From NCBI RefSeq assembly GCF_003171515.1, contig NW_027094004.1, positions 1 through 22,212 on the forward strand: a DNA stretch of 22,212 bases, in the 5' to 3' direction. Source of the stretch: Pyrenophora tritici-repentis (taxonomy: Eukaryota > Ascomycota > Dothideomycetes > Pleosporales > Pleosporaceae). This document shows, one piece after another, positions 8,320 to 16,911 of this stretch. Numbering within the stretch: position 1 is the first letter of the stretch; the number at the start of each line of letters is the position of its first letter. Below the pieces are notes generated by a model, which was not told where the DNA came from, did not search any database, and was given only the letters and a program-made list of their open reading frames with translations. Made by a program: the position numbers and the translations under genes.

Positions 8320-8757
8320 CTACGAGTAATTATTAATAATATTGACGACGCGATCGACGCGATAATTGACCTAGGTACCGCTAACAGCTACGATGACGAC
8401 GAGTTTAAATAATAGAAGCGCAACGAGCTATGCGCTGCAAAGGGTAGCGAGCACGCAAGAAACCCTATTAAATACTGGCTAGAGTTGCAGGATCGCTACC
8501 CTAACCTTAGCAAGCTCGCCCTTGACGTACTCTCTATCCTAGCTTTAAGCTGTGAGTGTGAGCGCTGCTTTAATGAGCTTGGCGACCTGCTAGAGCCTCG
8601 CTGATAAGGTATCTCACCCGAGCTTTTAGCGGAAATACAATATACAAGGAGGTGGAGAAAGGTCGGCTTAGGCTGCAACAACGAGGTGGACGAGAAGGTG
8701 GTTAGCAACGAGCAATTGGACGCTAAATACGGGCTGGATACATAGGTCGACGGCTAA
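8320..8757 (+). pseudogene. hAT transposase relic (C-terminal dimerisation part)
   Basis: Read from 8323, the frame matches the C-terminal region of the intact hAT transposase further right (18900-19400): an Ile-Asp-Asp start, Tyr-Trp at 8473-8478, Cys-Glu-Cys-Glu-Arg, and a Glu-Leu-Gly-Asp-Leu-Leu-Glu-Pro motif ending at about 8600. Stops break it at 8410-8415 (TAA TAG), 8602-8607 (TGA TAA) and 8743. It is a different, older hAT family than the intact one. The copia array inserted into it at 8320, so its upstream half should lie beyond the left edge of the window. Confidence 0.85.
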
Positions 8758-8909
8758 GAAACTCAATACTAAGTTTTCTATACAATTGTCCCAATTAGGC
8801 GTCAAGCCCATCAAGCCCATTAAGCCGGCCGACCCTCCGCAGCTAATCAAGCCATCCAGCCGGCCGGCTTCTGCCAAAAAGCCGGCTGGCTGGATTGTTG
8901 ACAACTATG
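8758..8909. repeat. Probable 3' end of the hAT relic with subterminal repeats and a hairpin
   Basis: This noncoding stretch holds several copies of a tcaagcc or ttaagcc motif, as hAT subterminal regions do. It also has a strong inverted repeat, arms 8854-8870 and 8879-8895, with one mismatch in 17. It ends gattgttgacaactatg (8893-8909), which shares its first eight bases and last TG with the terminal repeat of the intact hAT. Ankyrin coding starts right after. The end point is inferred. Confidence 0.55.
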
Positions 8910-9309
8910 TTGGGGCCCACTGCATTGGGCAGCGCATATGGAGAACACAAATGCCGTGGATCATCTACTCGAACAAGGAGCAGACGTGGATGCGCTGGAC
9001 ATGTTTGGATATGAAGACGAACAGGCTCAGACATGTCTTTCGATGGCTATGTTTCGGGGTAGCGCAATGATGGTGAAACATCTTCTCAGCAAGGGCGCTG
9101 ACCCATCTAGGGCTGATAAGAAAGGTCGCACGCCCTTACACATGCTCGCTGGCGACTCCAGGATGCAGAACAGATTGTTTGACATTCCGAAAAATCTCCT
9201 CCAGTGGTGTCAGCACAGAAGTTTTGATGCATGCTTGAAGCAGCTGGGGACTTGTGTCAATGTAATATTGTGGTTTTCGAAATACCTTGAGCCGCCTGGA
9301 TCTGGTTAG
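8910..9309 (+). pseudogene. Ankyrin-repeat gene fragment, cut at both ends
   Basis: In the frame of the ATG at 8938, the codons from 8914 already read Gly-Pro-Leu-His-Trp-Ala-Ala, the opening of an ankyrin repeat, so coding began further left; a stop lies at 8899. Two to three ankyrin repeats follow, with the Leu-Leu-x-x-Gly-Ala-Asp signature twice and Thr-Pro-Leu-His-Met-Leu-Ala near 9131-9151. From 9277 the frame runs into the mariner inverted repeat and stops at 9307-9309. The hAT relic removed the 5' part and the mariner element the 3' part. It converges with the ankyrin gene at 12856-15295, so the two are not halves of one gene. Confidence 0.75.
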
Positions 9310-9363
9310 CTTGGTGCCCAAGAACATCAACTCCCATAGTAATTTGTTAGTAAATTAATGCAG
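9277..9363. repeat. Left terminal inverted repeat of the mariner element
   Basis: About 87 bp, matching the reverse complement of 12560-12647 with roughly six differences. A TA at 9266-9267 may be the target duplication; the outermost ten bases match poorly, so the exact end is open. Confidence 0.88.
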
Positions 9364-9477
9364 CAGCCGTTTCCCACCTCCAGAAGCCCATGAAGCTAGT
9401 CCTGTACTCTAAATCGTTCGTGTATAGCGTTTTGTTTGTGTGGAGCTTGTTGCGAGCTCAATCTAGCTGCTGTTGGG

Positions 9478-11172
9478 ATGCCGCCCAAGCGCCAGCGTAA
9501 GCCGAAGCAGCCATTCGATCAAGGCGTTAACCCGTCCTCCCAGAAGCGTAGAGCGCCAGCAACTAGACAAAATCCTACCCATTTAACGCCTAAACGTGTC
9601 CGCCGTGAGGCGCTGCCGTCGCCTCCAGCGACTGCCCCGCCGCGCCGTCAAAGCCCGTTGTCCGAGCCTGAGCTGCAAGCCACCCAAACAGCTGCCTCCG
9701 CGCAAGCTGAAGATATCGTTGGCGAGGATGAGGATACTTTCGAGGATGGAGATGGCGATCCGCTGCCTGAGGATGAGGATGAGATCGCTGCTAAGGGCGC
9801 TGCCGGTAGTGTTGAGGATGAGGGAGAGCCAGCGTACCGACGTCAAGAAGGCACTCCATGGCTGCCTCGCTCATCGCAAGCGCTAGAGGATGAGGTTAAT
9901 CCTGTACTGCGCGTTAGGTGGAGGGCTTGCCTTGGTGGTGATATGGAGAAACACTTTATTCCTGAAGCTGCCGATAGCGAGCACGGCGTACGGCTGTACT
10001 CGCTGCATTTCGACGACCTATGGCAGTGGGTAGATGACGTTGTTGCAGAATTACGGCCAAAAAGAGCGAAGATCTCATCTGTTTGCACTGTTGTTTACCC
10101 AGCTAAGCAGGCCAAACGCGAGCGCGCGATAAAGCGATTGCGGCGAGGTGTTGATGCAACGTGGAATAGCTTTCAGCGCCTTGTTGTAGAGGTTGATAAC
10201 TATGTCAGCGAGCCAGTAAACGTCGATTTCGAGCTCATCTTGGCTGAAATTCCAGGGGAGCAGCAGCCGTTGCCAACGGTTGTCGACGGTCCTCGTCGAC
10301 GCACCGCAACGGTGATTCAAGAGGAGGGGCTTGCTGGTGTAATAGCAGCTGAACAAGCAGGTAGCGGGCATGCTATTGCTATCCGGGATAGATGGCGCTG
10401 TACAGATACCCATTGCGAGAACTATCCTTATTGCTGCTGGATGGCGCCAACAGCGAGGCAGCCAGCGCGCTTCGAAGATCACCTCTTTGTCAACGGCAAC
10501 ATTATCTCCATGTGGGCAAGAGCAATTACAGCGAGAAGGGCAACGTACGATGAGCCATCTGATGATGTACGGCTTGCAATTTTGAGAGCAAAGGACCTGC
10601 GGGTGCATGAGAAAACGCGCAAGTTGCGGGCGGCTGGAGATGGCGACGATGATATCAAAAGCTTAACAAAACTGCTCATCGTTGGACAGCTTGAGCGGAT
10701 GAACAGGCAACCTCAACAGGAGTCTAACTTGCAGGCAGCTGCACCAACGATAACAAGAGCTGAGGTATCTAGTGCATCTCAGTGGGCGCCTATCCGATAT
10801 GATCATGAGCAGGAGATTAACGAGCATACTAGTAATTTCTTTAACTACCTTAAGTTAAAATTTCCTACAGTTGGAGAGGACATTAACGAGCTTTATAAGA
10901 CTCTTGTTATTGACGGAGCTATGGATATCAACCTCTTGATGCAGCCATCTGGTGATATCTTGAAGTTGTGGACGCAGCATTTCAAGCAGCCTCCTGGCTG
11001 GTTTTTCACGCTACAAAACACTGCAAAAGAATGGCAAGCTGGGTACCAGGGTCTCACAGATCGTAACTGGAGACGAGTCGAACGTTGTAAGAAAAGAGAG
11101 GAGATTGCGCGCAAGAAATTGGTGGTTGAACCGTCTAGCAGTGTTGTGGAGGATGATGGCGAGAATGCTTGA
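9478..11172 (+). CDS. Accessory nuclear-type protein of the mariner element, unknown function
   Basis: The start is the ATG at 9478; the open frame extends to 9436, but only from a TTG. It codes 564 residues ending at TGA 11170-11172. I do not recognise a named family. Visible parts: a very basic N-terminus (1-45, several Lys/Arg clusters like nuclear signals); a Pro/Ser stretch; an acidic region (about 78-117, runs of Glu/Asp); a mixed domain 140-270 with a second Lys/Arg-rich cluster (about 193-224); a Cys-rich site C308, C313, C319, C320 with H335, a possible zinc site followed by a Trp-Ala-x-Ala-Ile helix; a helical C-terminal domain 450-545. No DDE, helicase or nuclease motif is visible. 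Lying inside the inverted repeats, it probably moves with the transposase and may bind DNA or the transposase (inference). Confidence 0.8.
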   Translation: MPPKRQRKPKQPFDQGVNPSSQKRRAPATRQNPTHLTPKRVRREALPSPPATAPPRRQSPLSEPELQATQTAASAQAEDIVGEDEDTFEDGDGDPLPEDEDEIAAKGAAGSVEDEGEPAYRRQEGTPWLPRSSQALEDEVNPVLRVRWRACLGGDMEKHFIPEAADSEHGVRLYSLHFDDLWQWVDDVVAELRPKRAKISSVCTVVYPAKQAKRERAIKRLRRGVDATWNSFQRLVVEVDNYVSEPVNVDFELILAEIPGEQQPLPTVVDGPRRRTATVIQEEGLAGVIAAEQAGSGHAIAIRDRWRCTDTHCENYPYCCWMAPTARQPARFEDHLFVNGNIISMWARAITARRATYDEPSDDVRLAILRAKDLRVHEKTRKLRAAGDGDDDIKSLTKLLIVGQLERMNRQPQQESNLQAAAPTITRAEVSSASQWAPIRYDHEQEINEHTSNFFNYLKLKFPTVGEDINELYKTLVIDGAMDINLLMQPSGDILKLWTQHFKQPPGWFFTLQNTAKEWQAGYQGLTDRNWRRVERCKKREEIARKKLVVEPSSSVVEDDGENA

Positions 11173-11476
11173 AGCTTAGTGGCCTGAGCGTTTTTGGTGA
11201 CAGCGGCCCGTGCCCGCTATAGTGTTGAGGTTTTTCAGGCGTTTCAAATGCGCTGCAACAATAGTCTATTTGGATAGCCCTATGTACAACACTACAACGT
11301 TATGCGATTATAACAGGTTAACTTCCTAAGATAGTTCTATATGTATAGAAATAGCTCTTATTTTTTTAGAATTATTAAATCGCTTTTGTGGGTTGCGCAT
11401 TAAGGTGTAATCGTTCGCATTTGTATGGTATCATCTACCTATAGAAACGTACTGTGGCATCCATTTAAAAGCACAA
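11173..11476. other. AT-rich spacer between the two convergent mariner genes
   Basis: About 300 bp with T-runs (near 11362) and no open frame of note. It should hold the 3' ends of both transcripts. No other structure seen. Confidence 0.6.
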
Positions 11477-12451
11477 TTAATAGGGATAGCCACACCTATG
11501 GAACCAGCTTCTGCAGTTAATATTACAGCACACCAGCTGCGCTGCATACTCAAGAAAGACCCCAAAGTCAATGAAGTTCTCCGCTTGCGCTGAATTCCTT
11601 TTCATCCACCCCTTGAGCTGCTTAAAGCTCTTCTCGATGGGGTTGAAATCTGGTGAGTATGGCGGCAGATACTCAAGGAGTACTCCAGCACTTTGGCAAA
11701 GCACCCGTACACGCTCTGATCGATGGATGGAGGCGTTATCAAGCACGATTACTGAGGCTGGCCCTGGGTGAGGATTGCAGAACGGCAGCACTTGAAACTC
11801 TAAGAAGTCTTCTAGGATCTCAGATGTAATCGCGCCTTGAAAGATCTTATAGCTTATGTAGCCATCTATCGTCATGGCTGGCAGCAGCGACCACCGTTCT
11901 GATCGCCTGAAGCTGTGTGATAGCTCCACCGGCTCCCCGATTGGAGACCAGCCATACTTGCGGTCGCCCGTACGCTCATTGCAGGCGCTCTCGTCCAACG
12001 CAACGATCTGCTCCGCCTTATAGTGTTGCGCCATCCTGGCAAGATAGAGGCGGCGGAGTGGCTCACTCTGCTCCTTTGCCCGCTTTGTTGCAAGCTTGCG
12101 AGACCATCTCATCTTCTCTAGCTCTCGGTAAACGCTCGCAAGGCTTATCCTAACGTCGTACTCGTCGTACAAGAAGTCCCTCATCTCATCCATGTATGCG
12201 CCCGGTGAGCCATTGAGGTATGCCTGAAGGCCTTCGCGCTGAGCTTGCCGGAGTATAGATGGCCGCCCAAGTCGAACGCAGCGCGGCGGATAAGGCACGC
12301 CCCAAAACTCTAAGCTCAACCTCAGCTTTGCTACTGTGTTACGGCTCGCACCTGTAGCTCTAGAGATGGCTCGATCACTTTCGCAGGCAGCAATTCGGTC
12401 GAGGATAGCCTGGAGAACAGCGGGCTGCAAGCGGTGGCCGGTGCCTGGCAT
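11477..12451 (-). CDS. Tc1/mariner DD34E transposase
   Basis: The start is the ATG at 12451-12449 (codons further upstream begin only at TTG). It codes 324 residues, a normal family length, with the stop at 11479-11477. The N-terminal half has two helix-turn-helix regions (about 8-45 and 72-115) joined by a Leu-Gly-Arg-Pro linker, the paired-like layout that binds the inverted repeats. The catalytic triad is D153 (Leu-Asp-Glu), D238 (Leu-Asp-Asn) and E273 (Asn-Pro-Ile-Glu), with 34 residues between the last two. The IS630/Tc1/mariner Pro-Tyr-Ser-Pro-x-x-Asn-Pro motif is present. No stop or frame break is seen, so it may be active. Confidence 0.92.
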   Translation of the reverse strand: MPGTGHRLQPAVLQAILDRIAACESDRAISRATGASRNTVAKLRLSLEFWGVPYPPRCVRLGRPSILRQAQREGLQAYLNGSPGAYMDEMRDFLYDEYDVRISLASVYRELEKMRWSRKLATKRAKEQSEPLRRLYLARMAQHYKAEQIVALDESACNERTGDRKYGWSPIGEPVELSHSFRRSERWSLLPAMTIDGYISYKIFQGAITSEILEDFLEFQVLPFCNPHPGPASVIVLDNASIHRSERVRVLCQSAGVLLEYLPPYSPDFNPIEKSFKQLKGWMKRNSAQAENFIDFGVFLEYAAQLVCCNINCRSWFHRCGYPY

Positions 12452-12559
12452 CGCGATGAGATGGGCTCGAGAAAATTGCAACACCAAAAACGCGAGTCAG
12501 TAGAGGCGATCGCAGCAAACAATGAACTTCAAATACGTTGTGGGTGTTAGAAAGCGTGG

Positions 12560-12647
12560 CTGCATCGATTTACTAACAAATTACTATAGGAGTTGATGTT
12601 CTTGGCCACCAAGCCAACCAGATCCAGGTGGCTCAAGGTATTTCGAG
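12560..12647. repeat. Right terminal inverted repeat of the mariner element
   Basis: Reverse complement of 9277-9363 with a few mismatches. A TA at 12657-12658 could be the right target duplication. The stretch 12648-12855 beyond it holds no recognised gene. Confidence 0.88.
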
Positions 12648-12855
12648 AAACACCCATAAAGGCGTCGGGCGCTCCACTTGAAAGCATGAGACAAGGCAGC
12701 AACACAACTCCGCTTATGGGCAAACGATGAGGATGAGATGTCGTTGGCATTCGCATTCCGACGCTTAGTCGTGGATGAGTTGAAGCGAATGGCCTTTGCT
12801 TCTGGGGCCGCGGTTGATTGATCTCTTGTGCTGCTATACCTACGAGAGGGTACAT

Positions 12856-14088
12856 CTACTCTAGACCTGGGTCCATCGGAAGCTCGGTATATAGGTGTTG
12901 CGTCTCTAATTCCCGTATTGCTGGTGGTATTGACCAACCTATGCGGCTATTTCGTATTCTCTCGTTTTCTTCTTCGGTTTCGTCGTCAAATTGATATGTA
13001 TGCTGCCACAGTTCGTAGTAAGGCTGATCCTCGACATCAAATTCTTCAACCCCGTACATACCAGGCACTTCCTTCTCGCGTTGCTTGATGTCAGGTGCAC
13101 GATCCCGTCGTTGAAGTTGCTTTCCCGTCTGCGCATCTGCGGCAATCAGGCGCTGAGAGATCTTTTGGAAGGTCATGTACCGGCTCTTTGCAGCATACAC
13201 GTTGTTATCAGAACTCTCAGACTGCTTGAACTCATCCCCAAATCCATCATTGTGAAATATGGCATCGATTATCTGGTCGGACCTTTTCGGCAGTCGGCCA
13301 CGCTCTCGAGCAAAGTTCGTCCACAAACCCAGGCGCATACCGTTTCCACTGTCCAAGGCAATGTCTAAAGCCGTCATCCCCTCTCTACCAGAGTCGTTTA
13401 CATCAATTCCATTTTCGATGGCGTATTCCACGCTACGAATGTAGCAGTTATAACACATGGCCATGAAAGCTGTCCGAGCTGTAACGCCGTGTTTGGACTC
13501 ATTCAGGATTCCGGCTCTAGATGTTCCTGGTAGACTTTCCAAATATAACTCCATAATTTGGAGACACGCTTCGTCCCAGATTTCTCGATTGTTTGCTGCG
13601 TAGAACAAAACGTCCCGGCCGTAGGTGTCTCTCGTGGTTATTGTGGCGCCTTTCTTTTGTAACCATGTCAAACCCTCCAGGTAATCCAAACCAGAAGCGT
13701 TAAGACTAATCCAGAGCAGCGGTAATGACATTCCAAATTCGTCCTGCACATCCAAACTGCCTTTGTATCGGGGGGATGTCAGGATAGTGTTGATCTTTTC
13801 CTTCTACGCCGGAGAGTAGCTTTGCAAAGCATGGTTTGTGATCGCTTTTCACGAAAGCGTGGTCTCTAGAGTAGCACCAATGAGTTTCTCTAGGGCGATG
13901 AAGTATCCCTCAGGGTATGCCAGGCTCTTTGGCTCTATCTCGAGCCACTTCTGCAACGAAACCAGCTTTGACCACTTGCTATCAACGTTTGCATCTGCAC
14001 CTGCATTCAGCAGAGCGAATACTGCGCAGACCTGTTGATCGTATATGGCGTCAGCTCGAAATCCTTCTCTAAGCATCGTATCACGCAC
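12856..14088 (-). pseudogene. Ankyrin-repeat half of a pseudokinase-ankyrin gene (frames broken)
   Basis: This is the 3' part of the gene whose 5' part is at 14007-15295. The first piece (about 14060-13849) has an ankyrin unit with Leu-Leu-x-Ala-Gly-Ala-Asp-Ala. It ends at TGA, and a TAG follows near 13805 in the same frame. The second piece (about 13802-12856) carries further degenerate ankyrin units, including Gly-Ile-Asp-Val-Asn near 13400, then a charged tail to the stop at 12856. Between the pieces another frame is open, and a run of six G on the plus strand (about 13770-13775) is a likely single-base slip. The track therefore needs two small frame corrections here, so it is a pseudogene or a gene with sequence errors. 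Confidence 0.7.
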
Positions 14089-15295
14089 TTCGCAAATGCG
14101 GTACCAGCGTACTTTGGCATCTTAGTTTTCGCCTCCTTAACTAGCGTGTTTCTCACTTCCCAAGCCTCGTTGACCCTCTCCTTGCCGTTCAGCTTCAGCT
14201 GCTTTGGAAGTATGTCCTCAACGCACCTGGATCGACCCAGCTCGAAGAGCACAGTACCAACTGCATACAGATCATGATACAGTTTAAACGTTTCAATCTC
14301 GTCCGGCAAGCCTTGACGGCCTGGATGGCGATACATGTCGTTCTCGTAATCATTTGATCTCAGGCGCTCAGAATGTGTATCATATTTGCGGGAGAACTCG
14401 AAGCCTTTCAGGTAGGGCGTTGGATTTTTTTGTGGTGACTTGTCCCGTTGGTAGCAGATCTAGAGTCCATGAAGATAATGTTGGAGGGATTGATGTTCTT
14501 GTGGACCCAGCCGCGAATGTGCAGATTGAAGGTAGTGTGCGCGATTCGATAGGCAATGTAGTATAGTTGCTCGAAAGGTATTGCCCATTTTTCAGTGATT
14601 CGGTGATGGTTCCACACCCCAAGTGTACTGAATAGACTCTCTTTGTCCTGAAGACGGTTTTGGAGCTGCCTGGGAATGTCGTATATGAGCACAAAGCGTT
14701 TGTTGTCTGTATCATGCTTCCAGTCTATGCATGGGAGTACCGATAGAGGAGGCTGAAGAGCGCCGCGCAAGGCTGCGGGTTCCGTCGATGTAGACGTAAG
14801 TTTCTTCAGCTGAGTTGCTAATTGTTGGACTTTTGATTTGATTGTTCCGATCGCATCGGCATCGACGTCGTGCGCATATTCCCGATACTCAATGATAACC
14901 TGTTTGAAGCCCTCTCCAACTATGGGCTGGTATTTCGCAACGATTATAATATCCGAGATCTCATCGTGCTTCTTTTTACCTTCGTTCTTTCCGTCTCCAT
15001 TCTTTCCTTCCTCATTATTTTCATCTTTGTTCTTTCTATCATGATTCACTTTGATCGTACCCTTTGATTGTTCCAACAGGTCGTCTTGCCCTGCCTCGTG
15101 GCAACGCCGCATCTGAGCTACAAAGCTCAGGCCTAATTGCTTCGCTGCGTCACTGCCAATGAATCTTTCCAGAAAACTCGGCTTTGCATTTATCTGGGAT
15201 GAAACCAGAGTATCTTTGAGGTTTAAGAGTAATGGTATGATTTCCTCGGCGAAGCTCTGTACACTTCTGGCAAAGGCAGCTTGATCTTGCTGCAT
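14007..15295 (-). pseudogene. Pseudokinase half of a pseudokinase-ankyrin gene (frameshifted)
   Basis: The start is the ATG at 15295-15293. The first frame (295 codons, to 14408) has a helical N-terminus (1-75), a Lys/Glu/Asn-rich linker (85-112), a kinase-like hinge near 201-207 and a catalytic-loop relic, His-Lys-Asn-Ile-Asn-Pro-Ser-Asn, at 265-272, where the catalytic Asp is Asn. At an A7 run (14425-14431) the frame shifts. The next frame has Gly-Phe-Glu in place of Asp-Phe-Gly, then Tyr-Arg-His-Pro and Asp-Leu-Tyr-Ala-Val-Gly of the C-lobe, and ends at 14007. Both changed motifs indicate a protein that binds or signals but does not phosphorylate. The layout resembles fungal kinase-like proteins linked with HeLo/HET-S-type cell death (from memory; the N-terminal domain was not identified). 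Confidence 0.72.
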
Positions 15296-15814
15296 TTTTG
15301 TGGCGCTCTGGCCGGGCCTTCCACTGGATCCAGCCTTCCCGGTTAAACAACAAAAGATGACATAAATAGAACAGGGGTGGAAACAGAAGTAACAACATGG
15401 ATACTATGCACTGCTTTTTACACAAGTCAGTCCGTAGCATTAATCATACAAAATACTACTAGATGTTCATATATTCTAAGTCTCAGTGTTCAAGATCGTG
15501 GAAGAATATAAGACATCAAAATAGTATAGTATAGTGCTACTGGAGAAAGACAGACTCCGGGTCATTGAAATCCTTTATGCACTAACAAGGCTGAACTGAA
15601 AATAGACAGAAGATAGGCGCCCTCAGTGCGGGGTTTTGCAAAGCCATGTGCATAGGCTGGCCAATCGCCGGCCCTTGATAACACGACGCTTCTCTGAGTT
15701 GTTACGTGAAGCCTGAATGGACAGACCATGCAGTAAGTGTATGTAGGCGGCATTACACGATAATTCCCGCGGTGAGTATACAATTATAGATTTTTACAAA
15801 ACCTACAATCTTCC
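15296..15814. other. Intergenic region upstream of the pseudokinase gene
   Basis: About 520 bp between the divergent pseudokinase gene and the 5S gene. It should hold the promoter of the former. I see no clear TATA box, gene or repeat beyond a short tatag run near 15521-15535. Confidence 0.5.
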
Positions 15815-15933
15815 ACATACGACCATAGGACATCAAGAATAGCGCTTCCCGTTCGCTCAGCGGTACTCAAGCGGTGTACCGGCGGATTAGTAGTCAGGTG
15901 GGTGACCACTGGCGAATCCCCGCTGTTGTATGT
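15815..15933 (+). rRNA. 5S ribosomal RNA gene
   Basis: About 119 nt, starting acatacgaccatagg and ending gttgtatgt. The ends pair (ACATAC with GTATGT) as helix I of 5S rRNA. The conserved internal control stretch around ggtgggtgaccac and gcgaatcc is present (about 15898-15919). Single dispersed 5S genes are normal in filamentous ascomycetes. Whether it is expressed is not shown, but the internal promoter and the terminator look intact. Confidence 0.9.
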
Positions 15934-15937
15934 TTTT
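15933..15937 (+). terminator. RNA polymerase III T-run after 5S
   Basis: Five T directly at the end of the 5S gene, the usual Pol III stop signal. Confidence 0.8.
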
Positions 15938-15963
15938 GTCATTTTGTATTCCACCTCCATTTA

Positions 15964-16399
15964 CAGAGGTGCCTTTCAAAAGTTCTTGCTAGCGCCGGAG
16001 TAGCGGCGGATCCATCGGCCCGATTTTCTTGGCACGGATCAGTATTTTTTGAAGCTGGTGATGGCCAGTATACCCACTGTTTTAGTGTTTTTGATAGTGT
16101 TTTTAGATACATCATAGCTCCAAACACAGATCTCTCTACTCGTGCCTTAATTGTCACTTTAAAGTCACCTTTTGGAGGCAAATCAACCAGGCATATCAGC
16201 GCAATCACAGGCATTTCACCACGCACTATTGACGCTATCTATGGCAGAGCCTGCCAGCGAGGCTTTGAGCCAAACGGAGATATGATCAAGATCCTCCCTG
16301 AGTACCTTGAGGACGCTCCTCGTACCGGCCGTCCACGTAAGCAAGAGGCTATTCAGGAAGCTGCTCTTGAGAAAGTACGCCGTGATAGATATAGACGAG
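15964..16399 (+). pseudogene. Tc1/mariner relic, 5' part (inverted-repeat start and helix-turn-helix)
   Basis: At 15962-15963 a TA precedes cagaggtgcc, a plausible terminal repeat start, only 27 bp after the 5S T-run. Coding similar to a Tc1 transposase starts at 16114 with ATA, apparently a lost ATG. About 95 codons then cover the N-terminal helix-turn-helix (Ser-Thr-Arg-His-Ile-Ser-Ala-Ile-Thr-Gly) and a Thr-Gly-Arg-Pro-Arg-Lys linker. The frame is cut at 16399 by the hAT element and goes on in the same phase at 19601. No right inverted repeat was found. Confidence 0.8.
16392..16399. repeat. Left 8-bp target-site duplication of hAT
   Basis: tagacgag directly before the element, repeated at 19593-19600. 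Eight bases is the hAT standard. Confidence 0.95.
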
Positions 16400-16416
16400 C
16401 AGACTCCGCAACAATC

Positions 16417-16911
16417 GATCCAGATTGGTCAGATTGATTGATTTGATTGGTCATTTGGAGTTTTTACCAACTCAATCAACTCAATCTAAGCTTTTCAAAA
16501 TAGCTAATCAAATCAACTTGCGAAGGTCAGATTGATTGATTTGATTAGTTAGATTGATTTATTATTAACGAGTTGTAAGGCGAGTAGTGTCGTATTAAGA
16601 GAAGGTTTTTGGTGTTGAAGATAGTTATCTTGGACCCCTATCTCGCTTAGCTTGTGATCCCTGTCGGCCGGGCAAGCCAGTCTCTATGCATTCACTTCTC
16701 ACCAGCTAGCTCTCCTCTTATAGGACTAGCTCCTTCTGCTTAGGGGCTAGCCTCTTCTAGGCTTCACCCCGCACCTATATAGCTAGTCCTTCGCTGTTCT
16801 TAATACAACAACGATTTCGCTCACTCAGTTCCCTAATAATCCCTTACACACAACACTAGTTGCCTAGCTACCTATACAGACATTTTTCTTTAGTGTTTAG
16901 TATCGCCCACG
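16417..16911 (+). promoter_or_regulatory. hAT 5' subterminal repeats and promoter region
   Basis: Noncoding leader of the hAT gene. A ttgattgatttgatt motif occurs at 16434-16448 and 16532-16546, with inverted aatcaa copies between. A TATA-like CTATATAG lies at 16775-16782, about 130 bp before the ATG. No other gene seen. Confidence 0.65.

Larger units (their letters stand above)
9277..12647. mobile_element. Two-gene Tc1/mariner-type transposon
   Basis: Long inverted repeats (9277-9363, 12560-12647) bound about 3.4 kb holding two convergent genes: a 564-codon unknown protein on plus (9478-11172) and a DD34E transposase on minus (11477-12451). Both frames are open and uninterrupted, so the element may be active. 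Possible TA duplications lie at 9266-9267 and 12657-12658. Most Tc1/mariner elements are 1.3-2.4 kb with one gene, so the second gene is unusual. It sits between two convergent ankyrin genes and cuts the left one. Confidence 0.82.

Noticed and set aside
9136..12937. Short frames at both mariner ends sharing a Ser-Lys-Tyr-Leu-Glu-Pro-Pro-Gly peptide
   Set aside because: The shared peptide is just the inverted repeat read inward from both ends, not a conserved protein.
13805..13853. A 49-nt intron (gtgaaa...cgtag) joining the ankyrin pieces
   Set aside because: Removing it shifts the frame into an early stop, and the acceptor side lacks a good branch site.
8938..15295. The left ankyrin fragment and the right ankyrin gene as two halves of one gene split by the mariner
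   Set aside because: They lie on opposite strands and converge, so a simple insertion cannot have split one gene.
15874..16113. N-terminal extension of the Tc1 relic frame upstream of 16114
   Set aside because: It opens at GTG inside the 5S gene and has no transposase-like sequence before 16114.
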